NCBI GenBank assembly: GCA_025758045.1
Contig: CP107208.1
Coordinates: 1,426,001-1,490,000, forward strand
DNA length: 64,000 nt
Direction of reading: 5' to 3'
Origin: Oscillospiraceae bacterium
GTDB taxonomy: Bacteria > Bacillota > Clostridia > Oscillospirales > Ruminococcaceae
The translations under genes were made by a program, and so were the position numbers. Under the pieces are notes generated by a model, which was given only the letters and a program-made list of their open reading frames with translations, did no database searches and had not been told where the DNA came from. Positions 51,022 through 59,821 of the stretch are shown here, piece by piece. Position 1 is the stretch's first letter. Every line of letters begins with the position of its first letter.

Positions 51022-53565
51022 TCAGCGGGCGATGACCGCCAGCATAATGTTGAGGATGACGCCCCACTGTACCAGCGCCAGCGCGCCGGTCAGGCGGGCT
51101 TGGGCGGAGGCTTCGTCCGGCACGGCGGCCAGGCGGCGGGGCAGGCAGGTCAGCAGCAGGGCGGGCAGCACGGGCAGGAAATACCGCCCCTGCAGGCCGT
51201 ACAGGGTCTCGTAATGGGTAGGAGTCCACAGCAGGCAGCCAGCCACGGCCAGCAGGCAGCTCAGGACGGCCGCCGCCGCGCCAAAGCCCCGCAGCCTGCC
51301 CGTAGGCAGCTTGCCGTTTTGGGCGGACAGCGCCGCATAGGCCAGCAGCAGGTAGAGCGCCACCACCCAGAACCAGGCCAGGTCCAGTGTGTAGTAGCTT
51401 AGGCTGCCGCCTACCAGCGTGCGCAGGTAATGGTCGCCGTTTTGCACGATGCTGCGCACAAACAGCAGGGCGGTGGCGGGCAGGTGGTGCAGGATGTAGC
51501 CGGGGGTGTAGGTGGCTTCGTCGGCAGCATCGGTCACACTTTGGGTGGCGCGGGTGGCGCGGGCAGCTTCCACCTCGGCGGCTACGGTCTCGCGGTCCAG
51601 CGGGATGCGGTCGTCCATGGTGCCTACGTCCAGCCCCAGCGCGGCGAACCGCTCCACGCAGGTGGGCAGGTTAAACAGCTGCTTGTAGGCCTGCATGGCA
51701 CCGCCCTCGGCAAAATAGGGCAGGTAGGCGTCGGCGTTGCCGGTGGTGACATCGGTGCCCAGCAGGGCGTAGGAGGCCATGGTGTAGAAAGCCTGCGCAT
51801 CGGTGTAGCTGTTGGCTTTGTCGGTGGTGAAAATGAAGCTCTGGCCCAGCACGGCGGGGGTGACATCCCCCTCAGCGAGGGCCTGCACCCAGAAGTCCAC
51901 CTCGCTCTGGGCGGGGTCGCGGGTGTCCGCTACATAGTAGTATAACCGCCGCACGTAGTTTTCCATCGTATTGTCGGCGCAGATGGTTTCCTCGTAGGCG
52001 GCGTCCGGCTCAGCCGGGGCGTTTTTGGCGCTGCGGGCGTCATCGGTGGTTTCCTCGGTGGCAGCTGCCGCGTTGTCAGCGGCGGGGGAGCCGAGGGCAC
52101 CGGTGAGGGGGCCGGTGTTCAACACCAGCGCCAGCGCCAGGCAGGCGGCCAGGTAGCCCAGCTTTTTCGCTTTGGCATGGTGGCCCAGCGCGGCGGCGGG
52201 GACCAGCACAAACAGCGCGGCCAGGGGCAGATAGACCATCTTGCCCGGGGCCAGCAAAATGCCGGCGACGGCCAGTGCGGCCATGCGTTTCGGCGTGGGC
52301 TGGCCGTAGACGGCATCCAGCAATAAGGCCGTAAAGCCGAAGCACAGCCCCAGCAGCACAGCGTCGCGGCTGAAGCTGGCGGCGAGGTGCAGCGTCATGG
52401 GCAGCAGGGCCGCCGCAGTAAAGATGCGCTTGCCGCAGGGCGCGGCCTTGACGGCGAAGGCCGCCAGCAACGCAAACACGATAAGGTTTGCCAGCCGCCC
52501 CAGCGCCAGCGCCGGGGTAAAGCCCAAGTGCAAAAGATACGCAAGGAACACCGCACCGCCGCTGGCCAGATACAACAGCGGGTTCTGGTCAGTCTGCAGC
52601 TCGTGGTATTCCTGATGACTGGTGTAGGGGGCGTCGGTGGTGGTGAACAGTGTGTCGGTGAACTCCTGCCAGGTGAAGACGGTGGTATTTTCGTCCTGCA
52701 AAAGCTCGTCGGCGTCGGTCTCCCGGCGGAAACTGGTGGTGGTGGGCACCTTGCCCATCTTCCAGTCATCGTGGGAGATCATATTGGCCCACTTAGTAGC
52801 TAAGGTAAAGCTTTGGTTGATGTGGTACTTTTCATCCGGTGCGGCGTAGGGCGGCAGAATGACCGAGTAGATGAGGCCAAAGCCCAGCACCAGTACAAAA
52901 ACAAGGCGGTGCAGCGATACTTTGCGGCTGAGGCAGGCATACACGGCAAAGGCCGCCAGCAGCGCGGCCGCGCCGCCCGCCAGCAAAAAGAACCGCGTCA
53001 GGTAGCCGCCCATGCGCTGGTAGGTCACCTGCATGGCTAAAGTGCCGTCCACCGGCTCGCCGTTCAGGGTCATCTGCTCTTTCCAGAGGGCGACGCCGTT
53101 GCTGTGGCCGATGGCAAGGACTGCATCCGAGGTATAGTGCGCCGTGACGGACAGCCGGTAGCGGCGTCCCTCCTGGGCGGGCACGACGGGATCCAGCCCC
53201 AGGGTGGTGTACTGGTCCGGGATGATGTTTTGCATCACGCCGGTGGAGCGGGCCAGTTCCTCGCCGGTGTCGGCGTCGGACAGGACCACTTCCAGCTCAC
53301 CCTGCGGCTGGGCGCCGGGCAGGTAGAACTCCAGCCCGATGGTGTAGAGCGCCTTGTCGTAGGTAAAGACCTGGGCGGCGGTGTCGCCGTCTGCCAGCAG
53401 TTCCGAGCGGTCGAAGTTATCGCAAAGGGTCTCGGTACGGCCCTTGCCCAGCTGGGGGCGCACGACGGCCAGCCAGATGAGCAGGGTAGATGCCAGCAGG
53501 ACCACCAGCGTAAGGAGCGCGGCCGGGAGCGGGCGGTATTTGGTTTTGGTGTTGGGTTGGGGCAT
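51022..53565 (-). CDS. DUF2142 large membrane protein
   Basis: 847 residues. After an N-terminal anchor comes an extracytoplasmic beta-rich domain (about 45-200). The DUF2142 motif PPYAAPDEKYHINQSF follows near 252, then roughly ten spans, with a second outer loop (about 500-690) rich in Ala, Thr and Asp. DUF2142 proteins occur in polysaccharide operons and are thought to be GT-C-like glycosyltransferases or polymerases. ATG 53565 has GGAGG six bases upstream. Its length exceeds that of typical members because of the extra outer loops. Confidence 0.82.
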   Translation of the reverse strand: MPQPNTKTKYRPLPAALLTLVVLLASTLLIWLAVVRPQLGKGRTETLCDNFDRSELLADGDTAAQVFTYDKALYTIGLEFYLPGAQPQGELEVVLSDADTGEELARSTGVMQNIIPDQYTTLGLDPVVPAQEGRRYRLSVTAHYTSDAVLAIGHSNGVALWKEQMTLNGEPVDGTLAMQVTYQRMGGYLTRFFLLAGGAAALLAAFAVYACLSRKVSLHRLVFVLVLGFGLIYSVILPPYAAPDEKYHINQSFTLATKWANMISHDDWKMGKVPTTTSFRRETDADELLQDENTTVFTWQEFTDTLFTTTDAPYTSHQEYHELQTDQNPLLYLASGGAVFLAYLLHLGFTPALALGRLANLIVFALLAAFAVKAAPCGKRIFTAAALLPMTLHLAASFSRDAVLLGLCFGFTALLLDAVYGQPTPKRMAALAVAGILLAPGKMVYLPLAALFVLVPAAALGHHAKAKKLGYLAACLALALVLNTGPLTGALGSPAADNAAAATEETTDDARSAKNAPAEPDAAYEETICADNTMENYVRRLYYYVADTRDPAQSEVDFWVQALAEGDVTPAVLGQSFIFTTDKANSYTDAQAFYTMASYALLGTDVTTGNADAYLPYFAEGGAMQAYKQLFNLPTCVERFAALGLDVGTMDDRIPLDRETVAAEVEAARATRATQSVTDAADEATYTPGYILHHLPATALLFVRSIVQNGDHYLRTLVGGSLSYYTLDLAWFWVVALYLLLAYAALSAQNGKLPTGRLRGFGAAAAVLSCLLAVAGCLLWTPTHYETLYGLQGRYFLPVLPALLLTCLPRRLAAVPDEASAQARLTGALALVQWGVILNIMLAVIAR

Positions 53566-53592
53566 GGGGGCCTCCGGATCGTAGAGATGAGA

Positions 53593-53630
53593 GAGCCTCC
53601 CTTTGCACAAGGGGGCTTCTTAAAGGGTGG
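53593..53630. repeat. family D short element inside the polysaccharide operon
   Basis: GCCTCCCTTTGCACAAGGGGGC is a hairpin with the same ends as the complete copy at 42751. It fills the 71-base gap between the KdsC-like and DUF2142 genes. Confidence 0.65.
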
Positions 53631-53636
53631 CCGAAA

Positions 53637-54143
53637 TTACACGTCTACGTGAAACGCCGCTTTAACGGCATCGTGCCAGCGGCCGTCGGTGCGCAGGATG
53701 TGCTCGACCGCACCGCGAACGGCACCTTCGCCGCCGCGCTGGGGACACTGGTAGTCGGCGCGGGCCTTTACTTCGGGCGCGGCATCCGCCGGGCAGGCCA
53801 CAAAGCCGCACAGCGCCATGGCAGCCAGGTCGTTCAGGTCGTCGCCGCAGTAGGCGATCTCCTCGCGGGCATAGCCGTTTTCGGCAAAAAAATTCTGCAA
53901 AAAGTCCGCCTTGTGGGGGACGTTCTGGTAAATATCGGTGATCTTCAGGTCGGCAGCGCGGCGGCGGACGGCTTCGCACTCGCGCCCGGTGCAGATCATC
54001 ACGCGGATGCCTGCGGTACGGGCCAGCACCAGCCCGGCGCCGTCTTTCACGCCGAACTTTTTCAGCTCGTTGCCGGTGGAATCGTAGTAGATGCCGCCGT
54101 CGGTCAGTGTGCCGTCCACGTCCAGCACCAGTAAACGGATCAT
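53637..54143 (-). CDS. kdsC: KdsC-like HAD phosphatase
   Basis: 168 residues, normal for KdsC. VLDVDGTLTDGGIYYDSTGNELKKF carries nucleophile D8 and acid D10, ICTGRE is motif II, and CGDDLNDLAAM motif IV. In Gram-negatives KdsC removes phosphate from Kdo-8-phosphate; relatives act on sialic-acid 9-phosphates. It starts three bases after the aldolase gene, whose product would be its substrate if the pathway is Kdo-like. The symbol reflects homology; the real substrate is not known. Confidence 0.85.
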   Translation of the reverse strand: MIRLLVLDVDGTLTDGGIYYDSTGNELKKFGVKDGAGLVLARTAGIRVMICTGRECEAVRRRAADLKITDIYQNVPHKADFLQNFFAENGYAREEIAYCGDDLNDLAAMALCGFVACPADAAPEVKARADYQCPQRGGEGAVRGAVEHILRTDGRWHDAVKAAFHVDV

Positions 54144-54146
54144 AAA

Positions 54147-55706
54147 TTACGCCCTTTCGTATTCGCTGGGGGTGATGAAGCGCACCGGCAGCCCGGCGGC
54201 GCGGATGGCCCCGGCCAGCTGGGCGTTGTAGGCGGCGCCGCGCCCCGTGTGGGTGTGCAGGCCCGTGTCCGCGTAGGCGGCGGTGCCGGGACGGTAGCCG
54301 TCGGCGCCCGCCAGCAACACTTCAGCTGCATTGCACAGGCGCAGCAGCCGCAGCAGCATCAGCACACTGTTGCCGCCCTGGGCATCGGTGCCGGAAAGCC
54401 GGTCGTAGTTGACGACGGTGGCATCGGCAGCAGCGCGCAGGTTGCTGGTCAGAATCAGCGGGCAGGGGTAGGTGGTGCTTTCGTCAAACCGCTTGGCGTT
54501 GGTGAAAAACGCATAGTCCGGCTTTACAAAGTCCGGCACAAAGTTGGCCGAAAGGGTCACGTCGGCGTCGGCGGCCGCCACGGCGGCGCGGCCTTCCTCG
54601 GCAGCCAGGGTGGCACCCGGGGCCAGGATCAGCACCCGCTTGCCCGCAAAGGCAGTGTGCAGGGCGGCGAGGGCCGCTTCGTCGTCGATGCGGCGGTTCT
54701 TGTACTCGGTGTAGAGCTTGTCCGCGTAGGCGGCGTCGAAGGCGGTCTTTTTGCCGGGGGCGATGGCGGCCAGCAGATGGTTGATGTCCCGGTTGGTCAG
54801 GTCGCCCTTGTGGAGGTAATGCTCGGCGTAATTGCGGTGCAGGTTGAACCGGGCGGACAGGAAGTAGGCCGGGGAATAGCCCCAGGCGCTTTCGCCCTTG
54901 ATGGGGGCAATGTGATCCTGGATGGCGTCCATGATCTCATCCAGATCGTAGTGGGTGTTGAGGTTTTCGTTGCAGTAATCGGCCACCAGCTCGATGGGCA
55001 GGTTGCCGGGGGTGCGGCCCATGCCGTTCAGGCTGCCGTCCACGGTCTTGTCCCGCAGCAGCGGCTTATCGAGAAACTCCTGCGCCAGGCAGAAGCTTAA
55101 TGCCATATTTTCATGCAGATGGAGGCCTAAGCGGATGTCCGGGGCCAGGTTATGGTCGGCCAGGCTGACGATGCGCTCTAAATCCCGGCGGCGCATGCTG
55201 CCGAAGGTATCCACAATGGAGAACTGCCACGGGTGGATGGCGTTGACCTGGTCAAAGATCCACAGCAGGTCCTTGTCGGCGTAGCCCATAATGTTGATGG
55301 GGTTGATGGACAGCTTGTAGCCCCGGGCCTTGACCTCGCGGGCAAAGTCCATGCCGTCGCGGATGTCGTAGTCATGGGCGGTGATGCGGATGATCTCGAT
55401 GCCGTGGCCGTCATAGGGGGAGAGCTTCGAGATATCGTAGTTGGAGCGCATGGCCATGCCGGAGTAGATGGTGTGGCCGCGCTGGGATTCCGGCGGCAGC
55501 AGGCGGTTCAGCTCCTCGATGGTGTTGCAGACGGTGACGTCGGGGTCGTAGCCGTCCACATTGCGCAGGAAGCCGACCTCGACGATGTCGGTGCCGGCAC
55601 GGGTCAGGGATTGGATGATGCGGCGGGCGGAGCCAAGGCCCCAGTGCCAATCGTTGATATAACCGCCGTCACGCAGGGTGCAATCCAGCAGTTTTACATC
55701 AGCCAT
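54147..55706 (-). CDS. HMGL-like aldolase with extra C-terminal domain
   Basis: 519 residues. Residues 1-300 form a DRE-TIM aldolase barrel: LLDCTLRDGG (D8, R12, D13) and LGLHLHENMAL provide the metal site as in 4-hydroxy-2-oxovalerate aldolase; NGMGRTPGN is a further family mark. Residues about 350-519 form a second alpha/beta domain beginning RVLILAPGATLAAEE, which weakly recalls DUF115/Maf-type domains found with nonulosonic acid transfer. Set between kdsB-like and kdsC-like genes (eight-base overlap with the former), it could condense pyruvate with a sugar phosphate to give a 3-deoxy-2-ulosonate, replacing KdsA. That reaction is inference. Confidence 0.78.
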   Translation of the reverse strand: MADVKLLDCTLRDGGYINDWHWGLGSARRIIQSLTRAGTDIVEVGFLRNVDGYDPDVTVCNTIEELNRLLPPESQRGHTIYSGMAMRSNYDISKLSPYDGHGIEIIRITAHDYDIRDGMDFAREVKARGYKLSINPINIMGYADKDLLWIFDQVNAIHPWQFSIVDTFGSMRRRDLERIVSLADHNLAPDIRLGLHLHENMALSFCLAQEFLDKPLLRDKTVDGSLNGMGRTPGNLPIELVADYCNENLNTHYDLDEIMDAIQDHIAPIKGESAWGYSPAYFLSARFNLHRNYAEHYLHKGDLTNRDINHLLAAIAPGKKTAFDAAYADKLYTEYKNRRIDDEAALAALHTAFAGKRVLILAPGATLAAEEGRAAVAAADADVTLSANFVPDFVKPDYAFFTNAKRFDESTTYPCPLILTSNLRAAADATVVNYDRLSGTDAQGGNSVLMLLRLLRLCNAAEVLLAGADGYRPGTAAYADTGLHTHTGRGAAYNAQLAGAIRAAGLPVRFITPSEYERA

Positions 55707-56433
55707 GCTGTTTCTCCTTTAAAATCGTGTTGACAAGGGCCAGATCCTTGGGGGTGTCCACGCTGACGGTCTTGTAGGGGCTTACGATGGCGTGGACCTT
55801 GTGGCCGTTCTCAATAAAGCGCATCATATCGTTCTCTTCGGCCTTTTCCAGGATGGATTTGGGGGTGGCGTGGTAGAATGCCAGCGCCTGCTTGCTGTAC
55901 AGCTGGATGCCGGTGACCTTCTCGTACTCGAAGTCGAGGGTGCCTTTCGGGTAGGGGATGGGGCTGCGGGAGATGAGCAGGATCTCCCGCGCCGCATTGG
56001 TGACGACCTTCTGGTTGGAAAAGTCGATGACGTCGGCGGGATGCTCCATAATGTTGGTGAGGACGGCGACGTAGCAGGGGTCCTCGGGCAGGGTATCCGG
56101 CAGGATGAGGTCAAAGGCGGCGGGGTTGACCAGCGGCTCGTCGCCCATCAGCTGCAGGTAAAGGTCGGCATCCTCGACGGTGCTGACCTCCCAGATGCGG
56201 CCGGTAGGGGTATCGTGGTCGGGGCTGGTCATCAGATAGCGCATGCCGTAGGTCTTGCAGGCATCGGCGATGCGCTCGTCATCGGTAGCGATGAGGACGT
56301 CGTCCAGCTTGGGGCAGGCTTTGGCGGCCTGGTAGACCCACCAGATCATGGGTTTGCCCAGCACATCCGCCAGCGGCTTGCCGGGCATACGGGTGCTTGC
56401 ATAACGGGCAGGGATCACAGCGATTGTTTTCAT
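55699..56433 (-). CDS. kdsB: KdsB-like CMP-sugar synthetase (3-deoxy-manno-octulosonate cytidylyltransferase)
   Basis: 244 residues, normal length. VIPARYASTRMPGKPLADVLGKPMIWW matches the nucleotide-binding loop of KdsB closely, and LMGDEPLV, SRSPIPYP and SVDTPKDL are further KdsB marks. The enzyme couples CTP to a 3-deoxy-ulosonic acid, releasing pyrophosphate. Kdo synthesis is normally a Gram-negative LPS trait, so this copy in a Clostridia-like genome is notable. ATG 56433; GAGGTATC upstream. No KdsA or KdsD is visible in the window. Confidence 0.9.
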   Translation of the reverse strand: MKTIAVIPARYASTRMPGKPLADVLGKPMIWWVYQAAKACPKLDDVLIATDDERIADACKTYGMRYLMTSPDHDTPTGRIWEVSTVEDADLYLQLMGDEPLVNPAAFDLILPDTLPEDPCYVAVLTNIMEHPADVIDFSNQKVVTNAAREILLISRSPIPYPKGTLDFEYEKVTGIQLYSKQALAFYHATPKSILEKAEENDMMRFIENGHKVHAIVSPYKTVSVDTPKDLALVNTILKEKQHG

Positions 56434-56466
56434 AAAGATACCTCGCTTTGTCGAAGGGTGCTGCGG

Positions 56467-56595
56467 AAAGCCTCCCTCTGGGAGGGAGGCGGCTGCGCGA
56501 TAGCGCAGACGGAGGGAGAGGGCTTTGGATTTAGAGGAACACATAGAGGAAAAGTCTCTCCCCCGCCCGCTTCGCGGGAGCAGAGGGGGGCCTTT
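56467..56595. repeat. family D element inside the polysaccharide operon
   Basis: 129 bases from AAAGCCTCCCTCTGGGAGGG to CAGAGGGGGGCCTTT. Inner palindromes CTGCGCGATAGCGCAG and CCCGCTTCGCGGG. It lies between the GT52-like gene and kdsB. Confidence 0.7.
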
Positions 56596-56607
56596 CTGAG
56601 GGGTGGC

Positions 56608-57579
56608 TTACATTAAGGCTTTCGCTTCGTCGAGGGTTAGGAGAATTTTTTCGTCGGCGGCGGTGAAGGCACGAAGCACAAAGCTTTGGACCGTGACGGC
56701 GCGGGCGAATTTGAAGGGAAGGCAGAAGTTCAGCACTTCGCTGGGCATCGTGCGCTCTAAGATCACCGCGTCGGGGAACAGGGCGTGGTAGTCGGTGGTG
56801 TCCCGCGGGTGGGTCTTGATGAACAGCGGCCCGGCGGTGTATTTGGCGGCAACTGCTTTGAACATCGCGTTCTGCTCAGCTTGTGTCATCAGGCCGTCCT
56901 CCACAAAGCTGCGGGGCAAAAGCAGGGTGGCCCCGGCGGCATTTTCGGGCAGGGGCTGGGTGAGAAAAACACGGCGCACCATCGCTTTTTCGGCGTCGGT
57001 CAGGCTTTCCAGCAGTTCGCGCTTGCTGTCGGTTACCAAGCGGCTGGCGGGGAACAGCGTGCATTTCGCGGCGTCCTCGCTTTCCACTTTTGCGCACCAC
57101 GGGCTGTCGCCCCAGTAAAGGTAGCCTTTTCCGGTGCGCCGCTTCCCGGCAAAATCGGGGGCGGCGCGCTGGTCGGTGACAAGGTGCTGGTCGGGGCCGA
57201 GGGTGCTGGCGAAGGTGTCCTCGCACAGGATATACCCGGCATGGCAGTCCTGCAGGTAGCGGCCCAGCACGCTCCAATCGTTGTGGATGCGCACCTCGTT
57301 ATAGGCGGCGCGGGTAAAGCGCCAGCCGCACAGCTTCTCGAACGCCCGGCGGGCGCGCCGGGCGGCGAAGGGGCCGGTGACGGTGCCCGGCCAGCGGGTC
57401 TCGTCCACGATAACGACTTTGACAGCGCCGGTGGCCTCCAGCTTTTTAGCCAGAGACTGCGGCTCCGGCACGGCGGCGGAAAGCACCATGGTGTGGGGCT
57501 GGCCGTCAGTGCGGGAGGCCCGCAGCAGGTCGACAAGCACCTGATAGGCGGTGTGGCAGATGTAAAGATTCGGCTTCAT
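56608..57579 (-). CDS. GT52-like glycosyltransferase (sialyl/polysialyltransferase-like)
   Basis: 323 residues. The start NLYICHTAYQVLVDLL resembles the opening of GT52 lipooligosaccharide sialyltransferases, and LFIKTHPRDTTDY near 250 carries the KxHPR motif shared by CMP-sialic-acid-using transferases; PSEVLNFCL follows. These enzymes use CMP-activated acidic sugars, which agrees with the adjacent KdsB-like enzyme. No membrane span. It starts six bases after the ABC ATPase gene. The identification is from a few motifs, so moderate confidence. Confidence 0.65.
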   Translation of the reverse strand: MKPNLYICHTAYQVLVDLLRASRTDGQPHTMVLSAAVPEPQSLAKKLEATGAVKVVIVDETRWPGTVTGPFAARRARRAFEKLCGWRFTRAAYNEVRIHNDWSVLGRYLQDCHAGYILCEDTFASTLGPDQHLVTDQRAAPDFAGKRRTGKGYLYWGDSPWCAKVESEDAAKCTLFPASRLVTDSKRELLESLTDAEKAMVRRVFLTQPLPENAAGATLLLPRSFVEDGLMTQAEQNAMFKAVAAKYTAGPLFIKTHPRDTTDYHALFPDAVILERTMPSEVLNFCLPFKFARAVTVQSFVLRAFTAADEKILLTLDEAKALM

Positions 57580-57585
57580 GAAAAA

Positions 57586-58869
57586 TTATTCTCCGTCCGC
57601 CAGCAGCTTGACCGGCGGGAAGTGGATGCGGCCCCAGCCGGAGGCCCACTCGGGCATGGTCAGGTCGCTGTTGGTGACCTCGAAGGCAAACTCGGTCACG
57701 GGCTTGTCCAGGCAGACGGCCTGGGCCAGCGCGCCATCGAAGATGTCGAGGTAGAAGAAATACTGGCCCTCGCCCAAAAGACTTGGGTCGAACTCAAACA
57801 CCGTGGTGTAGAGTTTGCCCGGCTCGGCGGCGCCCAGGTCCACCGGGTGGGTGATGCCCACGGGGCTGGAATCCCGCGCGTGGAGGTTCATCTTCATGTG
57901 GATGCCGGTGAAAGGCTCGGACACGCGCCAGGTGATTTTAATTTTCATCTTCTCGGTGTCGGCAAACACGCTGGATTCCTTGCCCACAAAGTCGAGGGTC
58001 TCCAGCCGCAGGCGCTTGCCGGCGCTGCCGGTCATGCGGGCCACATCAGCCAGGTCGTAGTGGACGACGTTAACGTCGGTAGTGTCCATGTAGACGGCGA
58101 TGGCCTGTTCGACGTCGCCGTCGAAGATGACCCTGCCTTTATCCAGCACCACGCAGCGGGTGCACAGCTGGCGGATGGTGGACATGTTGTGGCTGACGTA
58201 GAGCACGGTGCGGCCGTCCTGGTTAGCGACATCGCTCATTTTGCCCAGGCATTTCTGCTGGAACTTCATGTCGCCCACGGCCAGGACCTCGTCCATGACC
58301 ATGATCTCGCTGTCCAGATGGGCAGCGACGGCGAAGGCCAGCTTGACGAACATGCCGCTGGAATAGCGCTTGACGGGGGTGTCGATGAAGTCGCCGCACT
58401 CCGAAAATTCGATGATCTGGGGCAGTTTGGCGTCGATCTCGGCCTTGGTCATGCCCAAGATCGCGCCGTTCATATAGATGTTTTCGCGGCCGGTCATTTC
58501 GTTGTTGAAGCCGGTGCCGACTTCCAGCATGGAGGCCACGCGGCCGCGAATTTTGATCTCGCCCTCGGTGGGGGCGGTGATGCGGGACAGCAGCTTGAGC
58601 AGCGTGGATTTGCCTGCGCCGTTGCGGCCGATGATGCCCAGGGCCTCGCCCTGGTAGACGGTCAGGTCCACGCCGTTCAGTGCCATAAAGGTCTGGCCGA
58701 AGAGGCGCTGGTCGGTGCCAATGACGGTGTTGGGGTCCTCTTTGCCGCGGACGCGCGCCCACCAGCTTTGCAGGTCGTGGGTCAGCGTGCCGCCGCCGAT
58801 CTGGCCGAGTTTGTACTGCTTTTTTAACCCCGTGACTTCGATAACGGGGCGTTTTTCGGTTGTAGCCAT
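57586..58869 (-). CDS. polysaccharide ABC exporter ATP-binding protein (Wzt type)
   Basis: 427 residues. Walker A GRNGAGKST at 81-89, signature YSSGMFVKLAFA, Walker B IMVMDEVLAVGD and a switch His in VSHNMS are intact. After about residue 260 there is a C-terminal beta-sandwich domain like the Wzt domain that recognises the finished glycan end, so export may depend on a specific cap. ATG 58869 follows GGAGGGG. Partner of the permease at 58883. Confidence 0.9.
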   Translation of the reverse strand: MATTEKRPVIEVTGLKKQYKLGQIGGGTLTHDLQSWWARVRGKEDPNTVIGTDQRLFGQTFMALNGVDLTVYQGEALGIIGRNGAGKSTLLKLLSRITAPTEGEIKIRGRVASMLEVGTGFNNEMTGRENIYMNGAILGMTKAEIDAKLPQIIEFSECGDFIDTPVKRYSSGMFVKLAFAVAAHLDSEIMVMDEVLAVGDMKFQQKCLGKMSDVANQDGRTVLYVSHNMSTIRQLCTRCVVLDKGRVIFDGDVEQAIAVYMDTTDVNVVHYDLADVARMTGSAGKRLRLETLDFVGKESSVFADTEKMKIKITWRVSEPFTGIHMKMNLHARDSSPVGITHPVDLGAAEPGKLYTTVFEFDPSLLGEGQYFFYLDIFDGALAQAVCLDKPVTEFAFEVTNSDLTMPEWASGWGRIHFPPVKLLADGE

Positions 58870-58882
58870 CTTGCGCCCCTCC

Positions 58883-59755
58883 TTACACGGTATCCATAAA
58901 GGTCTTTTCGATGCGGCTGAACAGCACCACGCCCAGCACCAGCGCCGCCGCGGTGAACACCAGGCTGTACACGATGCCAAAGGTGGTGACCGTGCCGGTA
59001 CCCAGCGTTGCCATGCGGAAAATTTCGATGGGCGAGGTCATGGGGTTGAGCTGGACCAGAACTTTCAGGCGGGGGCTGGATTCCAACATGGACAGCGGGT
59101 AGACCACGGGGGAGGCGTACATCCACAGCTGTACGCCGAAGCCCACGGCAATGGCGAGGTCGCGGTACTTGGTGGTGAGCGACGACACGATGATGCCGAC
59201 GCCCAGGCCCAGCAGCATGACCTCGAGGATGACAAAGGGTATGGCCAGCAGCCACAGCGTGAAGTGTATGCCGCTACCGGTGGCGAAGAAGTAGATCCAG
59301 AAAATCAGGTACATGGCCGCCTGGATGAAGAAGTTGATGAGGCTGGTCAGCACCTGGCTGACGGGCATCGTCAGGCGCGGAAAGTACACCTTGCCGAATA
59401 TCTGCGAGTTGGTGACAAAGGTGTTGGCCGTGTTGTTGACGCAGTTGGCGAAGAAAGTCCACAAGGTGTTGCCGGCCATGTAAAACAGGAAACCGGGCAC
59501 GCCGTCGGTGGGCATATTGGCCATGCCGCCGAACACCACGTTGAAGATGATGGTGGTGATAAGCGGGTTGAGGATGATCCACGCGGGGCCCAAAATCGTT
59601 TGTTTATACAGCACGGTGAAGTTGCGCTTGACGAACATCACGATAAGGTCACGGTATTGCCAAAGCTCGTGCAGGTCGATGTCAAACCACCCGGTTTTGG
59701 GGCGGATGACGGTCGTCCAGCCATCGGCAGGGAGGGTATGATTGTTTTCAGCCAT
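58883..59755 (-). CDS. polysaccharide ABC exporter permease (Wzm type)
   Basis: 290 residues. ABC-2 permease with an amphipathic N-terminal segment (DLHELWQYRDLIVMFVKRNF) and six membrane spans; YKQTILGPAWIILNPL is characteristic of Wzm/TagG proteins. ATG 59755 is preferred because AAGGTG lies six bases upstream; a GTG three codons earlier would overlap that RBS. First gene of the minus-strand operon; AT-rich sequence follows it, with possible but unclear promoter elements. Confidence 0.92.
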   Translation of the reverse strand: MAENNHTLPADGWTTVIRPKTGWFDIDLHELWQYRDLIVMFVKRNFTVLYKQTILGPAWIILNPLITTIIFNVVFGGMANMPTDGVPGFLFYMAGNTLWTFFANCVNNTANTFVTNSQIFGKVYFPRLTMPVSQVLTSLINFFIQAAMYLIFWIYFFATGSGIHFTLWLLAIPFVILEVMLLGLGVGIIVSSLTTKYRDLAIAVGFGVQLWMYASPVVYPLSMLESSPRLKVLVQLNPMTSPIEIFRMATLGTGTVTTFGIVYSLVFTAAALVLGVVLFSRIEKTFMDTV

Positions 59756-59821
59756 GGAGGGCACCTTTTCCTTTTATATAATGGGCGATAGTTTGCATAC
59801 TGATAGATATTACATTTTACC

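Noticed and set aside
56785..58827. 680-codon plus-strand frame opposite the GT52-like and Wzt genes
   Set aside because: Antisense shadow. The minus-strand genes have clear Walker motifs, RBSs and operon spacing.
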